This document shows positions 1-10,868 of a stretch of DNA of 64,000 nucleotides, one piece after another. Each line of letters starts with the position of its first letter. Within the stretch, counting starts at the first letter, position 1. Below the pieces are notes generated by a model. That model saw only the letters and a program-made list of their open reading frames with translations. It was not told the DNA's origin and searched no databases. Origin of the DNA: Microbacterium radiodurans (GTDB taxonomy: Bacteria; Actinomycetota; Actinomycetes; Actinomycetales; Microbacteriaceae); assembly GCF_008710705.1 (NCBI RefSeq), contig NZ_VYRZ01000002.1:558001-622000 (forward strand), written 5' to 3'. Position numbers and translations under genes: made by a program.

Positions 1-839
1 AGCTCGTCGTGGGCCGCAGAGCCGCGGCGGCGCGTCGTCTCGAAGCCGTCGCCGACCTCGACGCCCTTGATTGCCTGGATGCCCATGAGCGCCTGCGCGA
101 GCCTGGCGTCGAGGCGGCGATCCCACTGGACGTGCGAGCCGAGTCCCGGCGGCAGCCCGTAGGCGAGCACCTCGACGATGCCGCCGAGCGTGTCGCCGTC
201 CTTCTTCGCGGCGTCGACCTCGGCGACCATCGCGGCCGAGGTCTCGGCATCGAAGCAGCGCAGCGGATCGGCGTCGAGCGTGTCGACGTCGTCGGCGGTG
301 GGCAGCGCGGCCCCCTCCGGCACCTGCACGGGGCCGATCGACAGCGTGTGGCTCACGAGCCGGATGCCCAGCTCGCCGAGGAACGATCGAGCGATCGCGC
401 CGAGGGCAACGCGGGCCGCCGTCTCGCGGGCGCTCGCGCGCTCGAGGATCGGACGGGCCTCGGCGAAGCCGTACTTCTGCATGCCGACGAGATCGGCGTG
501 ACCCGGGCGGGGTCGCGTGAGAGGCGCGCTGCGGCCGCGGGACTTCTCGGTGAGCTCGACCGGCTCCGCGCTCATCACCTCGACCCACTTGGGCCATTCG
601 GTGTTGCCGATGCGGACGGCGATCGGGCTTCCGAGGCTGAAGCCGTGCCGGACGCCCGACGAGATCGTCAGCTCGTCCTCTTCGAACTTCATGCGCGAGC
701 CGCGTCCGTAGCCGAGCTTGCGGCGGGCCAGGTCGGCCTGGATCGCGGCGCGCGAGACGGGAACGCCGGCGGGGAGGCCCTCCATGAGGGCGACGAGTTC
801 GGGGCCGTGCGATTCGCCGGCCGTGAGCACGCGGAGCAT
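1..839 (-). CDS. aroC: Chorismate synthase, 3' end cut by window edge
   Basis: Chorismate synthase converts 5-enolpyruvylshikimate-3-phosphate to chorismate with reduced FMN, the last common step of aromatic amino acid synthesis. About 279 codons lie in the window; the family is about 390-400 residues, so the C-terminus is missing. The ATG at 839 begins [12 protein letters not shown], the usual N-terminus. The GESHG motif sits at residues 8-12, followed by an [12 protein letters not shown] segment and an RPGHADL segment typical of the family. An SD-like GGGAGGA lies just upstream, at the end of aroE. The stop codon of aroE ends 4 bp before this start, so the two shikimate-pathway genes form one operon. 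Confidence 0.96.
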   Translation of the reverse strand, partial: MLRVLTAGESHGPELVALMEGLPAGVPVSRAAIQADLARRKLGYGRGSRMKFEEDELTISSGVRHGFSLGSPIAVRIGNTEWPKWVEVMSAEPVELTEKSRGRSAPLTRPRPGHADLVGMQKYGFAEARPILERASARETAARVALGAIARSFLGELGIRLVSHTLSIGPVQVPEGAALPTADDVDTLDADPLRCFDAETSAAMVAEVDAAKKDGDTLGGIVEVLAYGLPPGLGSHVQWDRRLDARLAQALMGIQAIKGVEVGDGFETTRRRGSAAHDE

Positions 840-843
840 TCGT

Positions 844-1689
844 CTATCCTCCCACGAGCGCTCGGCGCATGACGGCGATGACGGCATGCTCGTCCGCGAG
901 CTCGGCGTCGGGGTCGCCGCTCGTGAAGACCCGGATCTGCCGGACGGCTTGGTGGAGCAGCATCGCCGTGCCCGGATGCGCGGGCAGGCGGCGCTCCTGC
1001 CACGCCGCGCCGAGGACCGTCGGCCACGTGCCGTAGACGACGTCGAAGAGGATGCCGCCGTGCGCGGCGAGCCGGTCGGCGTCCGCTGCATCGACGGGCG
1101 CGTCGCCGGGGAGCGTCGAGACGGTGAGGTCGACGTCGCCGACCGGCTCGGCGAGCGGGACGACCGACAGCTGCACCCCGAGGCGGTCCGCGAGCGAACG
1201 CAGCGGCGCTGCGGCATTCGGTCGGCGCGCCGCCACCTCCACGCGAGTTGCGCCGATCCGCTGCAACGACACCAGCGCCGAGGTGGCGGTCGCGCCGGCC
1301 CCGACGATGCGGGCGCGCTCGGCCCCCTGCGCCCCGACCTCGAAGAGCGCCGCGGCGAGGCCGCCGACGTCGGTGTTGACGGCGGCGAACCCGGCGCCGG
1401 AGCGGACGAGGGTGTTGGCCGCGCCGGTCAGTTCCGCCGCCTCGTCACGCGACCGCGCGGCAGCGTGTGCGACGGTCTTCAGCGGCATCGTGAGGGAGAG
1501 ACCGTGGGTGTCGGGATCGAGCGATCCCAGCTCGCGCGCGAACCCCGCCTCGTCGACGCGACGTCGGCCGTAGGTCCAGGTGAGCCCGAGACGCGCATAC
1601 GCCGCGGTGTGGAGCGCGGGCGACAGGCTGTGCGCGATCGGGTCGCCCCAGACCTCGAAGCGCCGTGTCGCCGGGCCCTCAGCAGCCAC
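844..1689 (-). CDS. aroE: Shikimate dehydrogenase
   Basis: AroE reduces 3-dehydroshikimate to shikimate with NADPH. Visible motifs are the substrate-binding SLSPALH near the N-terminus, TMPLK carrying the catalytic lysine, NTDVGG with the catalytic aspartate, and a GAGATATSA nucleotide-binding turn. Length is about 281 residues, normal for the family. I chose the GTG at 1689, which overlaps the end of mltG by 11 bp; an in-frame ATG at 1716 would add nine residues and overlap mltG by 38 bp. Neither has a clear SD. It sits between mltG and aroC and is probably translated by coupling to mltG. Confidence 0.93.
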   Translation of the reverse strand: MAAEGPATRRFEVWGDPIAHSLSPALHTAAYARLGLTWTYGRRRVDEAGFARELGSLDPDTHGLSLTMPLKTVAHAAARSRDEAAELTGAANTLVRSGAGFAAVNTDVGGLAAALFEVGAQGAERARIVGAGATATSALVSLQRIGATRVEVAARRPNAAAPLRSLADRLGVQLSVVPLAEPVGDVDLTVSTLPGDAPVDAADADRLAAHGGILFDVVYGTWPTVLGAAWQERRLPAHPGTAMLLHQAVRQIRVFTSGDPDAELADEHAVIAVMRRALVGG

Positions 1690-2950
1690 GGTTGTCGTTC
1701 GCGTCGCACCAGGCATGCCACTGGGCGATGCCGGCCTCGTGCTGCTCGAACGTCTCGGAGAAGATCGTCTCGCCGGTGTCCATGTTCCAGGTGACGAAGT
1801 ACAGCCACGGTCCGTCCGCGGGTTTCATCGCGGCGTCGATGGCGTTGTCGCCGGGGTTGGCGATCGGCCCGATCGGCAGCCCCTCGCGCACGTAGGTGTT
1901 CCAGTCGTTGTCCTGGAACTGCGCGCCCTCGCTCGTGCTCACGCTGCCGCCGTCGAGCTCGCCGGCACCGTACTGCGCCGTCGAATCCATCTGCAGCAGC
2001 ATTCCGTCGGCGAGACGGTTCTCGATGACGCGCGACACCTTGTAGAAGTCCTCGTCCAGGCGCGCCTCGCGCTCGATGATCGAGGCGATCGTGAGGATCC
2101 GCTCACGCTGATCGGCCGGCACTCCCGCCCTATCCAGCGACTCGACGGTGCGGTTCACGAGGGTCTGGATGATCTGCGCGGCGCTCGTGCCGGGATCGAA
2201 CTGGTAGGTGGCCGGGAACAGCCAGCCCTCCAGGCTCGCAGCGGACACGCCGTAGGCCGACGGGTCGGCGACGGCGGCCTGGAAGTCCTCGACCGGGACG
2301 CCCGTGCCCTCGGCGAGGATCGGCAGCGACTGCTCGACCGTGAGTCCCTCGCGCAGCTGCGCGGCCTCCTGGCGCTTGCTCGCGGGGTCGAGGAGCAGGG
2401 CGAGGGCGGCCTCGGAGGTCATCCGCTCCTGCAGCGCGTAGACGCCCGGCTGGAACGGCGGATCCTGCACCGAGGCGATGAGGTAGTCGTAGAACGCCGA
2501 GGCGGTCTTGGTGACGCCCTGGTCGAAGAGCGTCTGCGAGATCGTCGAGCCGTTGTCGCCCGTGACGATCGTCACGAGCACTTCGCCGGTCGCTTCGCCG
2601 GGTTGGAAGTCCTTCGGCTCCTCCCAGCCCATGACCGAGCGGATCTGGGTCTCGTACGTCGACCACACCCACGCTGCACCGGCGCCGATACCGCCGACGA
2701 TCGCGAGGATGACGATCAGCACGACCCATTTGGCGATGCGGCTCTTGCGCCGGTCGCGATCGTGGCGGGTCGGAACGCGGCCGATGTCGTGCGTGTCGAC
2801 CTCGCCCGTGAAGAGCGCGTCGAGCGTGCCCGCCGCGGGCGTCCGCGCCGACGCCGGCCGTTCCGCGCTGCTCTCGGAGCCTGTGGCGGCCGCTCGTGCG
2901 GCGCGCCGGCTCAGCGGGGCTCGGCCGTCGTGCGGCGGAAGGTCAGTCAT
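1679..2950 (-). CDS. mltG: Endolytic murein transglycosylase MltG (YceG-like)
   Basis: MltG is a membrane-anchored lytic transglycosylase that cleaves nascent glycan strands and is thought to set chain length during peptidoglycan synthesis. The 423-residue protein has a basic, disordered cytoplasmic N-terminus (about 70 residues), one membrane segment at about 74-96, then an extracytoplasmic YceG domain. The segment IASIIEREARLDED contains the expected catalytic glutamate. The ATG at 2950 lies 1 bp after the ruvX stop. The order alaS-ruvX-mltG-aroE-aroC is the conserved actinobacterial arrangement. The protein ends in a cysteine (NRGC), which I would not over-interpret. Confidence 0.95.
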   Translation of the reverse strand: MTDLPPHDGRAPLSRRAARAAATGSESSAERPASARTPAAGTLDALFTGEVDTHDIGRVPTRHDRDRRKSRIAKWVVLIVILAIVGGIGAGAAWVWSTYETQIRSVMGWEEPKDFQPGEATGEVLVTIVTGDNGSTISQTLFDQGVTKTASAFYDYLIASVQDPPFQPGVYALQERMTSEAALALLLDPASKRQEAAQLREGLTVEQSLPILAEGTGVPVEDFQAAVADPSAYGVSAASLEGWLFPATYQFDPGTSAAQIIQTLVNRTVESLDRAGVPADQRERILTIASIIEREARLDEDFYKVSRVIENRLADGMLLQMDSTAQYGAGELDGGSVSTSEGAQFQDNDWNTYVREGLPIGPIANPGDNAIDAAMKPADGPWLYFVTWNMDTGETIFSETFEQHEAGIAQWHAWCDANDNRGC

Positions 2951-2951
2951 G

Positions 2952-3418
2952 TCAGGTGGGCTCCTGCGAGGGTGCGACGGGAGCACCGGCCGGGTTTCCG
3001 GTGCTCTTCTCGACGTCGAGGGCTTGCTGCAGCAGCACAACGGCGGCGACCTGATCCACAATGCTACGAGAAGAACGCTGGGAACGGCCGGAACCGCGGA
3101 GCGCGGAATGCGCGCTCACCGTGCTGAGCCTCTCGTCGATGAGGCGGACCTGACGTCCGGAATCCGCCAGCGACTGGGCGAACGCGCGGGCGTCGGCCGT
3201 CGAGGCGGTCTCGCGTCCGCTCAGCGCGACCGGCAGCCCGACGACGAGTTCGAACGCCTCGTACTCGTCCGCCAGGGCACGGATCCTCGCCAGATCGCCG
3301 TCACCGCGGGCGACGGTCTCGACCGGCACCGCCAGCAATCCGTCGCGGTCCGCACGGGCGACGCCCACGCGCGCCGTCCCGACGTCGATTCCGAGTCTCA
3401 CCCCCCGGCGGAAGCCGG

Positions 3419-3422
<4 letters not shown>
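2952..3422 (-). CDS. ruvX: Holliday junction resolvase RuvX (YqgF family)
   Basis: A 156-residue RNase H-fold nuclease of the YqgF/RuvX family, implicated in resolving recombination intermediates and, in some bacteria, in 16S rRNA maturation. Motifs visible are GIDVGTARVGVA near the N-terminus (first catalytic Asp), VVGLPVALSGRET in the middle and LIDERLSTVSAHSAL toward the C-terminus. Its start overlaps the alaS stop by 4 bp (positions 3419-3422), implying translational coupling, and mltG follows 1 bp after its stop. Confidence 0.93.
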
Positions 3423-6082
<2,660 letters not shown>

Positions 6083-6152
6083 CGGGGTCCTTCGGCAGGC
6101 AGACGGCGGCGCCGCGTCCCGACGGGACGTGGCGCGGGGCGGAACAGGTCGA

Positions 6153-6449
6153 TCAGTGGGAGCGGTCGGCCGCGGGCGCGGCGACGGCGTCACGGGCCGC
6201 TTCGACGGCGTCGGCAGCGGCACCCTTCGCCGCGTCGAGCGCGTCGGCGGCGACATCCTTCACATCGGCGGCGAGACCCTCGATGCGGGCCTCCTGCGCA
6301 CGATAGGCGTCGCCGATGCGGTCGGTGAACTCGGAGATGCGTCCGTCGATTTCGGCGAGCAGCTCATGGCCGCGCGGGTCTTTGTTGACGACGTGCGCGG
6401 CGACGAAACCGCCGGCGACGCCCAGGACGAACCACAGCGCGTTCTTCAT
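6153..6449 (-). CDS. Small membrane-anchored protein of unknown function
   Basis: About 98 residues. A hydrophobic N-terminal segment (MKNALWFVLGVAGGFVAAHV) is followed by an amphipathic, alanine-rich helical region with regular acidic and basic residues, probably a coiled coil. I do not recognise a named family; similar one-helix proteins next to alaS and rpsD are common in Microbacteriaceae. I chose the ATG at 6449 because a TAACAT hexamer (6457-6462) lies 7 nt before it, which suggests a leaderless message; the ATG at 6458 would add three residues (MEA). It sits between the rpsD terminator and alaS and may be co-transcribed with alaS. Confidence 0.7.
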   Translation of the reverse strand: MKNALWFVLGVAGGFVAAHVVNKDPRGHELLAEIDGRISEFTDRIGDAYRAQEARIEGLAADVKDVAADALDAAKGAAADAVEAARDAVAAPAADRSH

Positions 6450-6456
6450 GGCTTCC

Positions 6457-6462
6457 ATGTTA
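6457..6462 (-). promoter_or_regulatory. Candidate -10 (TAACAT) of the small membrane gene
   Basis: On the minus strand TAACAT ends 7 nt before the ATG at 6449. That spacing puts the predicted transcription start at or next to the start codon. It would also drive the alaS operon from this point. Confidence 0.5.
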
Positions 6463-6471
6463 GGTGCAAAG

Positions 6472-6507
6472 CACGAAGGGCGCCGGGAGAACCCGACGCC
6501 CTTCGTG
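6472..6507 (-). terminator. Rho-independent-type terminator after rpsD
   Basis: A 16-bp stem with one mismatch (arms 6472-6487 and 6492-6507) closes a 4-nt loop. On the minus strand it is followed by CTTTGCAC, a weak T-tract. It lies downstream of rpsD and its repeat array and just before the promoter of the next gene. Confidence 0.8.
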
Positions 6508-6525
6508 GCGGTGCTGGCAGTCAGC

Positions 6526-6663
6526 GAGCCGTTCGCCGCTCAGCGCGCGGCGTAACAGAGCCGTTCGCCGCTGCGCGGCTGTACTACGCCCCGCTCAGCG
6601 CGCGGCGTAACAGAGCCGTTCGCCGCTGCGCGGCTGTACTACGCCCCGCTCAGCGCGCGGCGT
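6526..6663 (-). repeat. 55-bp tandem repeat containing the 3' end of rpsD
   Basis: Two identical 55-bp units occupy 6541-6595 and 6596-6650, with a partial copy on each side (6526-6540 and 6651-6663). Each unit contains the sequence that encodes the last residues and stop of rpsD (AAR-stop), so the gene end is repeated downstream of itself. Each full unit can fold into a nested hairpin: GGCGTA (6549-6554) pairs with TACGCC (6585-6590), and AGCCG (6559-6563) pairs with CGGCT (6576-6580). The array lies between the rpsD stop and its terminator, so it should be transcribed in the 3' UTR. Confidence 0.9.
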
Positions 6664-7279
6664 AGTACTCGACGACGAGCTGCACTTCGCACGTCACGGG
6701 CACCTCGGCACGCTTCGGGCGGCGCACGAGGCGCGCCTGCAGCTTGTCGAGCTCGACCTCGAGGTAACCCGGAACCGGGGGCAGGACGTCGGCGTGACCA
6801 CCGGCGGCTGCGACCTGGAACGGCTCGAGCGACTCGCTCTTCTCCTTGACGTGAATGAGCTGACCCGGCTTCACGCGGAAGGACGGGCGGTCGACGAGCT
6901 GACCGTCGACCTTGATGTGACGGTGCACGACGAGCTGGCGAGCCTGCGCGGTCGTGCGGGCGAAGCCGGCGCGCACGACGAGGGCGTCGAGACGCATCTC
7001 GAGGAGCTCGACCAGGTTCTCACCGGTCAGGCCGTCCTTGCGGCGGGCCTCGTTGAACGTGTTGCGCATCTGCTTCTCGCGGATGCCGTACTGCTCGCGC
7101 AGACGCTGCTTCTCGCGCAGACGGACCGCGTAGTCGCTGTCGGCCTTGCGCTTGGTGCGGCCGTGCTCACCCGGGGCGTAGGGACGCTTCTCGAGGTAGC
7201 GGGCGGCCTTCGGGGTGAGCGCGATGCCGAGGGCACGCGACAGACGCACCTTGCGGCGGTCCTGAGACTTCGTGGTCAC
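6650..7279 (-). CDS. rpsD: 30S ribosomal protein S4
   Basis: A 209-residue S4 protein, a primary 16S rRNA binder that nucleates small-subunit assembly. The N-terminus reads MTTKSQDRRKVRLSRALG and the S4 RNA-binding domain is seen in the segment MRLDALVVRAGFARTTAQAR. The GTG start at 7279 has a strong SD (AAGGAG) 7 nt upstream. It stands alone rather than in an alpha operon, as is usual in this group. Its stop codon (6650-6652) lies at the edge of the 55-bp tandem repeat. The 156-bp stretch upstream (7280-7435) has a TAGAAT-like hexamer near the distal end but no convincing -35. Confidence 0.97.
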   Translation of the reverse strand: MTTKSQDRRKVRLSRALGIALTPKAARYLEKRPYAPGEHGRTKRKADSDYAVRLREKQRLREQYGIREKQMRNTFNEARRKDGLTGENLVELLEMRLDALVVRAGFARTTAQARQLVVHRHIKVDGQLVDRPSFRVKPGQLIHVKEKSESLEPFQVAAAGGHADVLPPVPGYLEVELDKLQARLVRRPKRAEVPVTCEVQLVVEYYAAR

Positions 7280-7435
7280 GAAGTGCTCCTTCCGATGACG
7301 TGGTCGTGACGCTCACGACTCACGGACGTATCTCCATCTCCCCTCCCACCTCGGACTGCACGCCGGAGCACGCCGAGGGGTCTTCGTCAGGAGAGAGGGA
7401 TGCCCGAAAACTGGGCTTCGAGCCGATCTATTCTA

Positions 7436-8974
7436 TCAGAGCGAGCCGTCGGCGACGGCGCGCGCGAGGTCGCCGGCCTCGGCGGGGTGGAACGGCAGAT
7501 CGCGATCGAGCCCGTCGAGGCGATGCCACCCGACGCGGGTGTCGCCGTCGAGCACCGGAAGGTGCGCATCCAGCGGCAGCGCATCGAGCGCCGCGCTGCG
7601 CACCGCGAACACCGAGACGATCTCGTGGCCGCTGGCGCCCGCGCGGTCGAAGATGTTCTCGGTCACCGCGACGCGTCGGACGTCCTCTACCTCGATCCCC
7701 AGCTCTTCGCGCAACTCACGACGCATCGCGTCGGCCGCGCTCTCCCCCACCTCGATGCCGCCGCCCGGCGCTCGCAGGAACGCGCCGTGCCGCGCGGTCT
7801 CCGGATACTCCTCGGCGAGGACGTGACCGTCCTTCACCACGAGCGCGACCGAGATGGCACGGATGCGGCGTGGCGCACGGACGTCGTCGGCGTACGACGA
7901 CACCGCCCGCCCGTACGCCGGCAGGGTCGGCGCGAGGGCGTGCAGCGCGGTCCGCAGCGCCGGCGCGGGCTTGCCGTCGTCCAGGAGAGCGAGCGCCAGG
8001 AACGCCTGCGCCGCCGGCGCCAGCGGATCGTCGGGCGGGAAATCCTTCAACACGGCGATCGCGCCGGATGGGTCGCCGACGTTGCGCAGCGAGCTCGCGA
8101 GCTGGATGCGGGCGGCCGGAACGCGCTCACCGCTCAGCCCGGCCGCGAGAGCCGCGCGGTAGAGCGGGACGGCCGCGGCCTCCTCCCCGAGGTAGTCGTG
8201 GAGCGACGCGCGTTCGTACAGCGCGATGGGATCGTCAGCGGGCCGCGGCGCCAGCGCCCGGTCGAGAGCGGGCCGCAGATCCGCCGGCGGCAGCGTCGCG
8301 GCATCGCGCCAGAACCCGTCGATCGCATCGGGCGACGGCGGCTCGAGCGGGCCGGGAGCGGCGAGCAGCGAGCGGACCCGCTGCTGCAGCGCGCGCAGCA
8401 CATCGTCGTCGAGCGTCGCGCGCACGAAGACGTGGAGCGCGCGCAGGGCCGTGCCGCCGTCGCTGATCTCCCCCGTCGCAAGGTGTCGCATCAGGTCGGC
8501 GGCGGCGATCGTGCGCACCCGACCGTGCTCGTGCTCGCCCCATTCCGGCTCGCCGACGAGCTCGCACCCGGCGGCGACGATCGTGTGGCGGCGGCGCGTG
8601 ACGTTCGCAGCCGCCCACTCGGCACCGGCGTCGAACGTCGCCGCGGGCAGGTACCCCGTCTCTTCGCGGAGTTCGCGGATGCCGGCGGCCACGGCATCCT
8701 CGCCCGGGTCGATCAGACCGCCGGGAAGCTCACCGAGCACCCGTCGCGGTCCCACCCGGTACTGGTCGAACAGAACGACCCGATCGTCTCGGGTCATGGC
8801 GATCACCGTGACGGTGTCGGGGATCTCGATGACGTCCCAGTCGCTCTCGCCCCCATCGGGCAGACGGTAGCGATCGGTGCGCACGCGGACGTAGCCGTCG
8901 TAGACGCGCCTCTCGGAGAGCGGAGTCCACGCCTCCGGCTCGCCGACCGGGTCCGGCTCGTCTGGCACGCTCAC
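7436..8974 (-). CDS. Fusion protein NUDIX-TPR-NUDIX
   Basis: A 512-residue protein with three modules in one uninterrupted frame. Residues about 25-195 form a NUDIX hydrolase resembling ADP-ribose pyrophosphatases, with the NUDIX box at about 86-108 (GLIDPGE then RELREETGY). Residues about 215-365 form a TPR_5-like tetratricopeptide domain ([20 protein letters not shown], then [11 protein letters not shown]). Residues about 370-512 form a second NUDIX hydrolase with its own box at about 405-427 (GGIEVGE then RELREELGI). Both catalytic boxes look intact. The GTG start at 8974 overlaps the rarA stop (GTGA), so it is coupled to rarA. TPR_5 proteins are usually free-standing, so this architecture is unusual. 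Substrates cannot be read from sequence. Confidence 0.88.
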   Translation of the reverse strand: MSVPDEPDPVGEPEAWTPLSERRVYDGYVRVRTDRYRLPDGGESDWDVIEIPDTVTVIAMTRDDRVVLFDQYRVGPRRVLGELPGGLIDPGEDAVAAGIRELREETGYLPAATFDAGAEWAAANVTRRRHTIVAAGCELVGEPEWGEHEHGRVRTIAAADLMRHLATGEISDGGTALRALHVFVRATLDDDVLRALQQRVRSLLAAPGPLEPPSPDAIDGFWRDAATLPPADLRPALDRALAPRPADDPIALYERASLHDYLGEEAAAVPLYRAALAAGLSGERVPAARIQLASSLRNVGDPSGAIAVLKDFPPDDPLAPAAQAFLALALLDDGKPAPALRTALHALAPTLPAYGRAVSSYADDVRAPRRIRAISVALVVKDGHVLAEEYPETARHGAFLRAPGGGIEVGESAADAMRRELREELGIEVEDVRRVAVTENIFDRAGASGHEIVSVFAVRSAALDALPLDAHLPVLDGDTRVGWHRLDGLDRDLPFHPAEAGDLARAVADGSL

Positions 8975-10296
8975 TCCCCGAGGATCTTCCGGAGCTTCTC
9001 GACGCGGGCGGAGATGTCCCGCTCCACCCCGCGCTGCGTCGGCTCGTAGTAGTGGCGCCCTCGCAGTTCGTCGGGCAGGTACTGCTGCGTCGCCACCCCG
9101 ACATCGAGGTCGTGCGGGTAGACGTACCCCTTGCCGTGCCCGAGCCGCTTGGCCCCCGCGTAGTGGGCGTCGCGCAGATGCTTCGGCACGCGCCCGAAAC
9201 CGCCCGCGCGAACGTCGGCGATCGCAGCGTTGATGGCGTTGTAGGCCGCGTTCGACTTGGCCGTCGTCGCGAGATAGGCGGTCGCCTCGGCCAGCGGGAT
9301 GCGCCCCTCCGGCATGCCGATGAAGGCGACGGCATCGGCTGCGGCGACCGCGATCGACAGCGCCTGCGGATCGGCGAGGCCGATGTCCTCCGACGCTGAG
9401 ATGACGAGCCGGCGAGCGATGAACCGCGGATCCTCGCCGGCTTCGATCATGCGCGCGAGGTAGTGCATCGCCGCATCCACGTCCGAACCGCGGATCGACT
9501 TGATGAAAGCGCTGATGACGTCGTAGTGCTCGTCGCCCTGCCGGTCGTAGCGCAGCAGCGCGCGGTCGACCGCCTGGGCGACGTCTTCGGCGCTGATCGT
9601 CGGGACCTCGTCGCCGTCCGCCGGCTCGGCCATCGTCGCCGCGGCCTCGAGCGAGGTGAGCGCGCGGCGAGCATCGCCCGACGCCAGCCGGACCAGCGCC
9701 GTCCGTGCGTCGTCGCCGAGGGCGACGGCGCCGTCGAGTCCGCGCGGGTCCGCGACCGCGCGATCGATGAGTCCGCCGAGGTCGTCGTCGCTGAGCGGCT
9801 GGAGCGTCAGCAGCAGGGAACGCGAGAGCAGCGGAGCGACGACGGAGAACGAGGGATTCTCCGTGGTCGCCGCGATCAGCAGCACCCAGCCGTTCTCGAC
9901 CCCCGGGAGCAGCGCATCCTGCTGCGCTTTGGTGAACCGGTGGATCTCGTCGAGGAAGAGGATGGTCGATATGCCGTAGAGGTCTCGCTGGTTCATCGCC
10001 TCCTGCATGACCTCGCGCACGTCCTTCACGCCCGCGGTCACCGCCGACAGTTCGACGAATCGCCGCCCCGAGGAGCGCGCGATGGCCTGCGCGAGTGTCG
10101 TCTTGCCGGTTCCCGGCGGACCCCACAGGATCACCGACACGGCGCCGGTGCGATTGCCGTCCGGCGACGCGAGGGCGACCAGCGGCGAACCGGGCCGCAG
10201 CAGATGCCCCTGGCCGGCCACCTCGTCGAGCGAGACGGGCCGCATGCGCACCGCGAGCGGCGTCTGCCCGCGGAAGAGCGCAGCACTGTCGGTCAC
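8971..10296 (-). CDS. rarA: Replication-associated recombination protein A (MgsA/RarA AAA+ ATPase)
   Basis: A 441-residue AAA+ ATPase of the clamp-loader clade that acts at stalled replication forks. Walker A (GPPGTGKTT) lies at about residue 57, Walker B (FLDEIHRF) at about 107, and the C-terminal tetramerisation region includes [20 protein letters not shown]. The start is GTG at 10296, preceded by TAGCCT exactly 6 nt upstream (10303-10308), predicting a leaderless mRNA. The downstream NUDIX fusion gene overlaps its stop by 4 bp, so they form a two-gene operon. Confidence 0.95.
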   Translation of the reverse strand: MTDSAALFRGQTPLAVRMRPVSLDEVAGQGHLLRPGSPLVALASPDGNRTGAVSVILWGPPGTGKTTLAQAIARSSGRRFVELSAVTAGVKDVREVMQEAMNQRDLYGISTILFLDEIHRFTKAQQDALLPGVENGWVLLIAATTENPSFSVVAPLLSRSLLLTLQPLSDDDLGGLIDRAVADPRGLDGAVALGDDARTALVRLASGDARRALTSLEAAATMAEPADGDEVPTISAEDVAQAVDRALLRYDRQGDEHYDVISAFIKSIRGSDVDAAMHYLARMIEAGEDPRFIARRLVISASEDIGLADPQALSIAVAAADAVAFIGMPEGRIPLAEATAYLATTAKSNAAYNAINAAIADVRAGGFGRVPKHLRDAHYAGAKRLGHGKGYVYPHDLDVGVATQQYLPDELRGRHYYEPTQRGVERDISARVEKLRKILGE

Positions 10297-10302
10297 AGCT
10301 CC

Positions 10303-10308
10303 AGGCTA
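10303..10308 (-). promoter_or_regulatory. Candidate -10 (TAGCCT) for leaderless rarA
   Basis: TAGCCT on the minus strand, then 6 nt, then the GTG of rarA. No convincing -35 is visible. It faces a second TAGGCT (10356-10361) on the plus strand, giving a divergent promoter pair. Confidence 0.6.
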
Positions 10309-10355
10309 GTCGCGGGCGGGGACATCGGGGTTTGGCCGCCCCAGACCGCCGCCCG

Positions 10356-10361
10356 TAGGCT
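10356..10361 (+). promoter_or_regulatory. Candidate -10 (TAGGCT) for the 10400 gene
   Basis: TAGGCT lies 38 nt before the GTG at 10400, so this message would carry a leader of about 30 nt including the SD GGAGG at 10391-10395. Confidence 0.5.
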
Positions 10362-10399
10362 GGAGGGGCCCGTTCGAGCGGGTCGATCGAGGAGGCAAC

Positions 10400-10780
10400 G
10401 TGGCGGGTCGCGGCAGCAACCGGGGCGACAAGGCGGCGCAGGAGCGCGCTCGCGTCTACACGGCTCGCCGCGAGTACCACGACGGTCTGCTGCGTCGGCG
10501 GCGTCGTGACAACCTCGTCGCCGCGATCGGCGGCGGCATCCTCGTCCTCGCGATCCTCGGCGCTCAGACCGCCTACTTGACCGTCGGCCCCGGGGCGCCC
10601 GAACCCGCGCCGACCGAGAGCCCGGCTCCCACCGACAGCCCCGCGCCGGTCGAGAGCCCGGGTCCGACTGACAGCGCGGCGCCGAGTGGTACGCCGGTTC
10701 CGACCGTGAGCCCGACGCCCCCGGGCTCGCCGCAGCCGGTGCCGACCGACACGGCGGCGCCGGTCCCCGACTCCGAATAG
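10400..10780 (+). CDS. Single-pass membrane protein with Pro/Ser/Thr-rich tail
   Basis: 126 residues. A basic N-terminus (about 40 residues rich in Arg and Lys) is followed by one membrane helix at about residues 40-62 (NLVAAIGGGILVLAILGAQT) and a low-complexity tail of repeated PAPTES/PAPTDS-like units. The positive-inside rule places the tail outside the cell, where it could cross the wall or be glycosylated (inference). The GTG start has GGAGG about 5 nt upstream. I recognise no named family. It lies between rarA and the DUF349 gene and appears to have its own promoter. Confidence 0.75.
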   Translation: MAGRGSNRGDKAAQERARVYTARREYHDGLLRRRRRDNLVAAIGGGILVLAILGAQTAYLTVGPGAPEPAPTESPAPTDSPAPVESPGPTDSAAPSGTPVPTVSPTPPGSPQPVPTDTAAPVPDSE

Positions 10781-10812
10781 ACATCCGCCCCGACTCGTCG
10801 ACGGCCGCGTAC

Positions 10813-10818
10813 TAGGCT
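10813..10818 (+). promoter_or_regulatory. Candidate -10 (TAGGCT) for the DUF349 gene
   Basis: TAGGCT lies about 50 nt before the chosen GTG at 10869 and just after the stop of the membrane-protein gene at 10780. Confidence 0.45.
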
Positions 10819-10868
10819 GGCGATCGACCTGACCCCCATGCGGCGTGAGCCGCGACGAGGTGCCTTCC

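Noticed and set aside
6526..6663. CRISPR array or phage attachment site
   Set aside because: The units are directly abutting with no spacers, and there are no cas genes, integrase or flanking tRNA. It is a plain tandem duplication.
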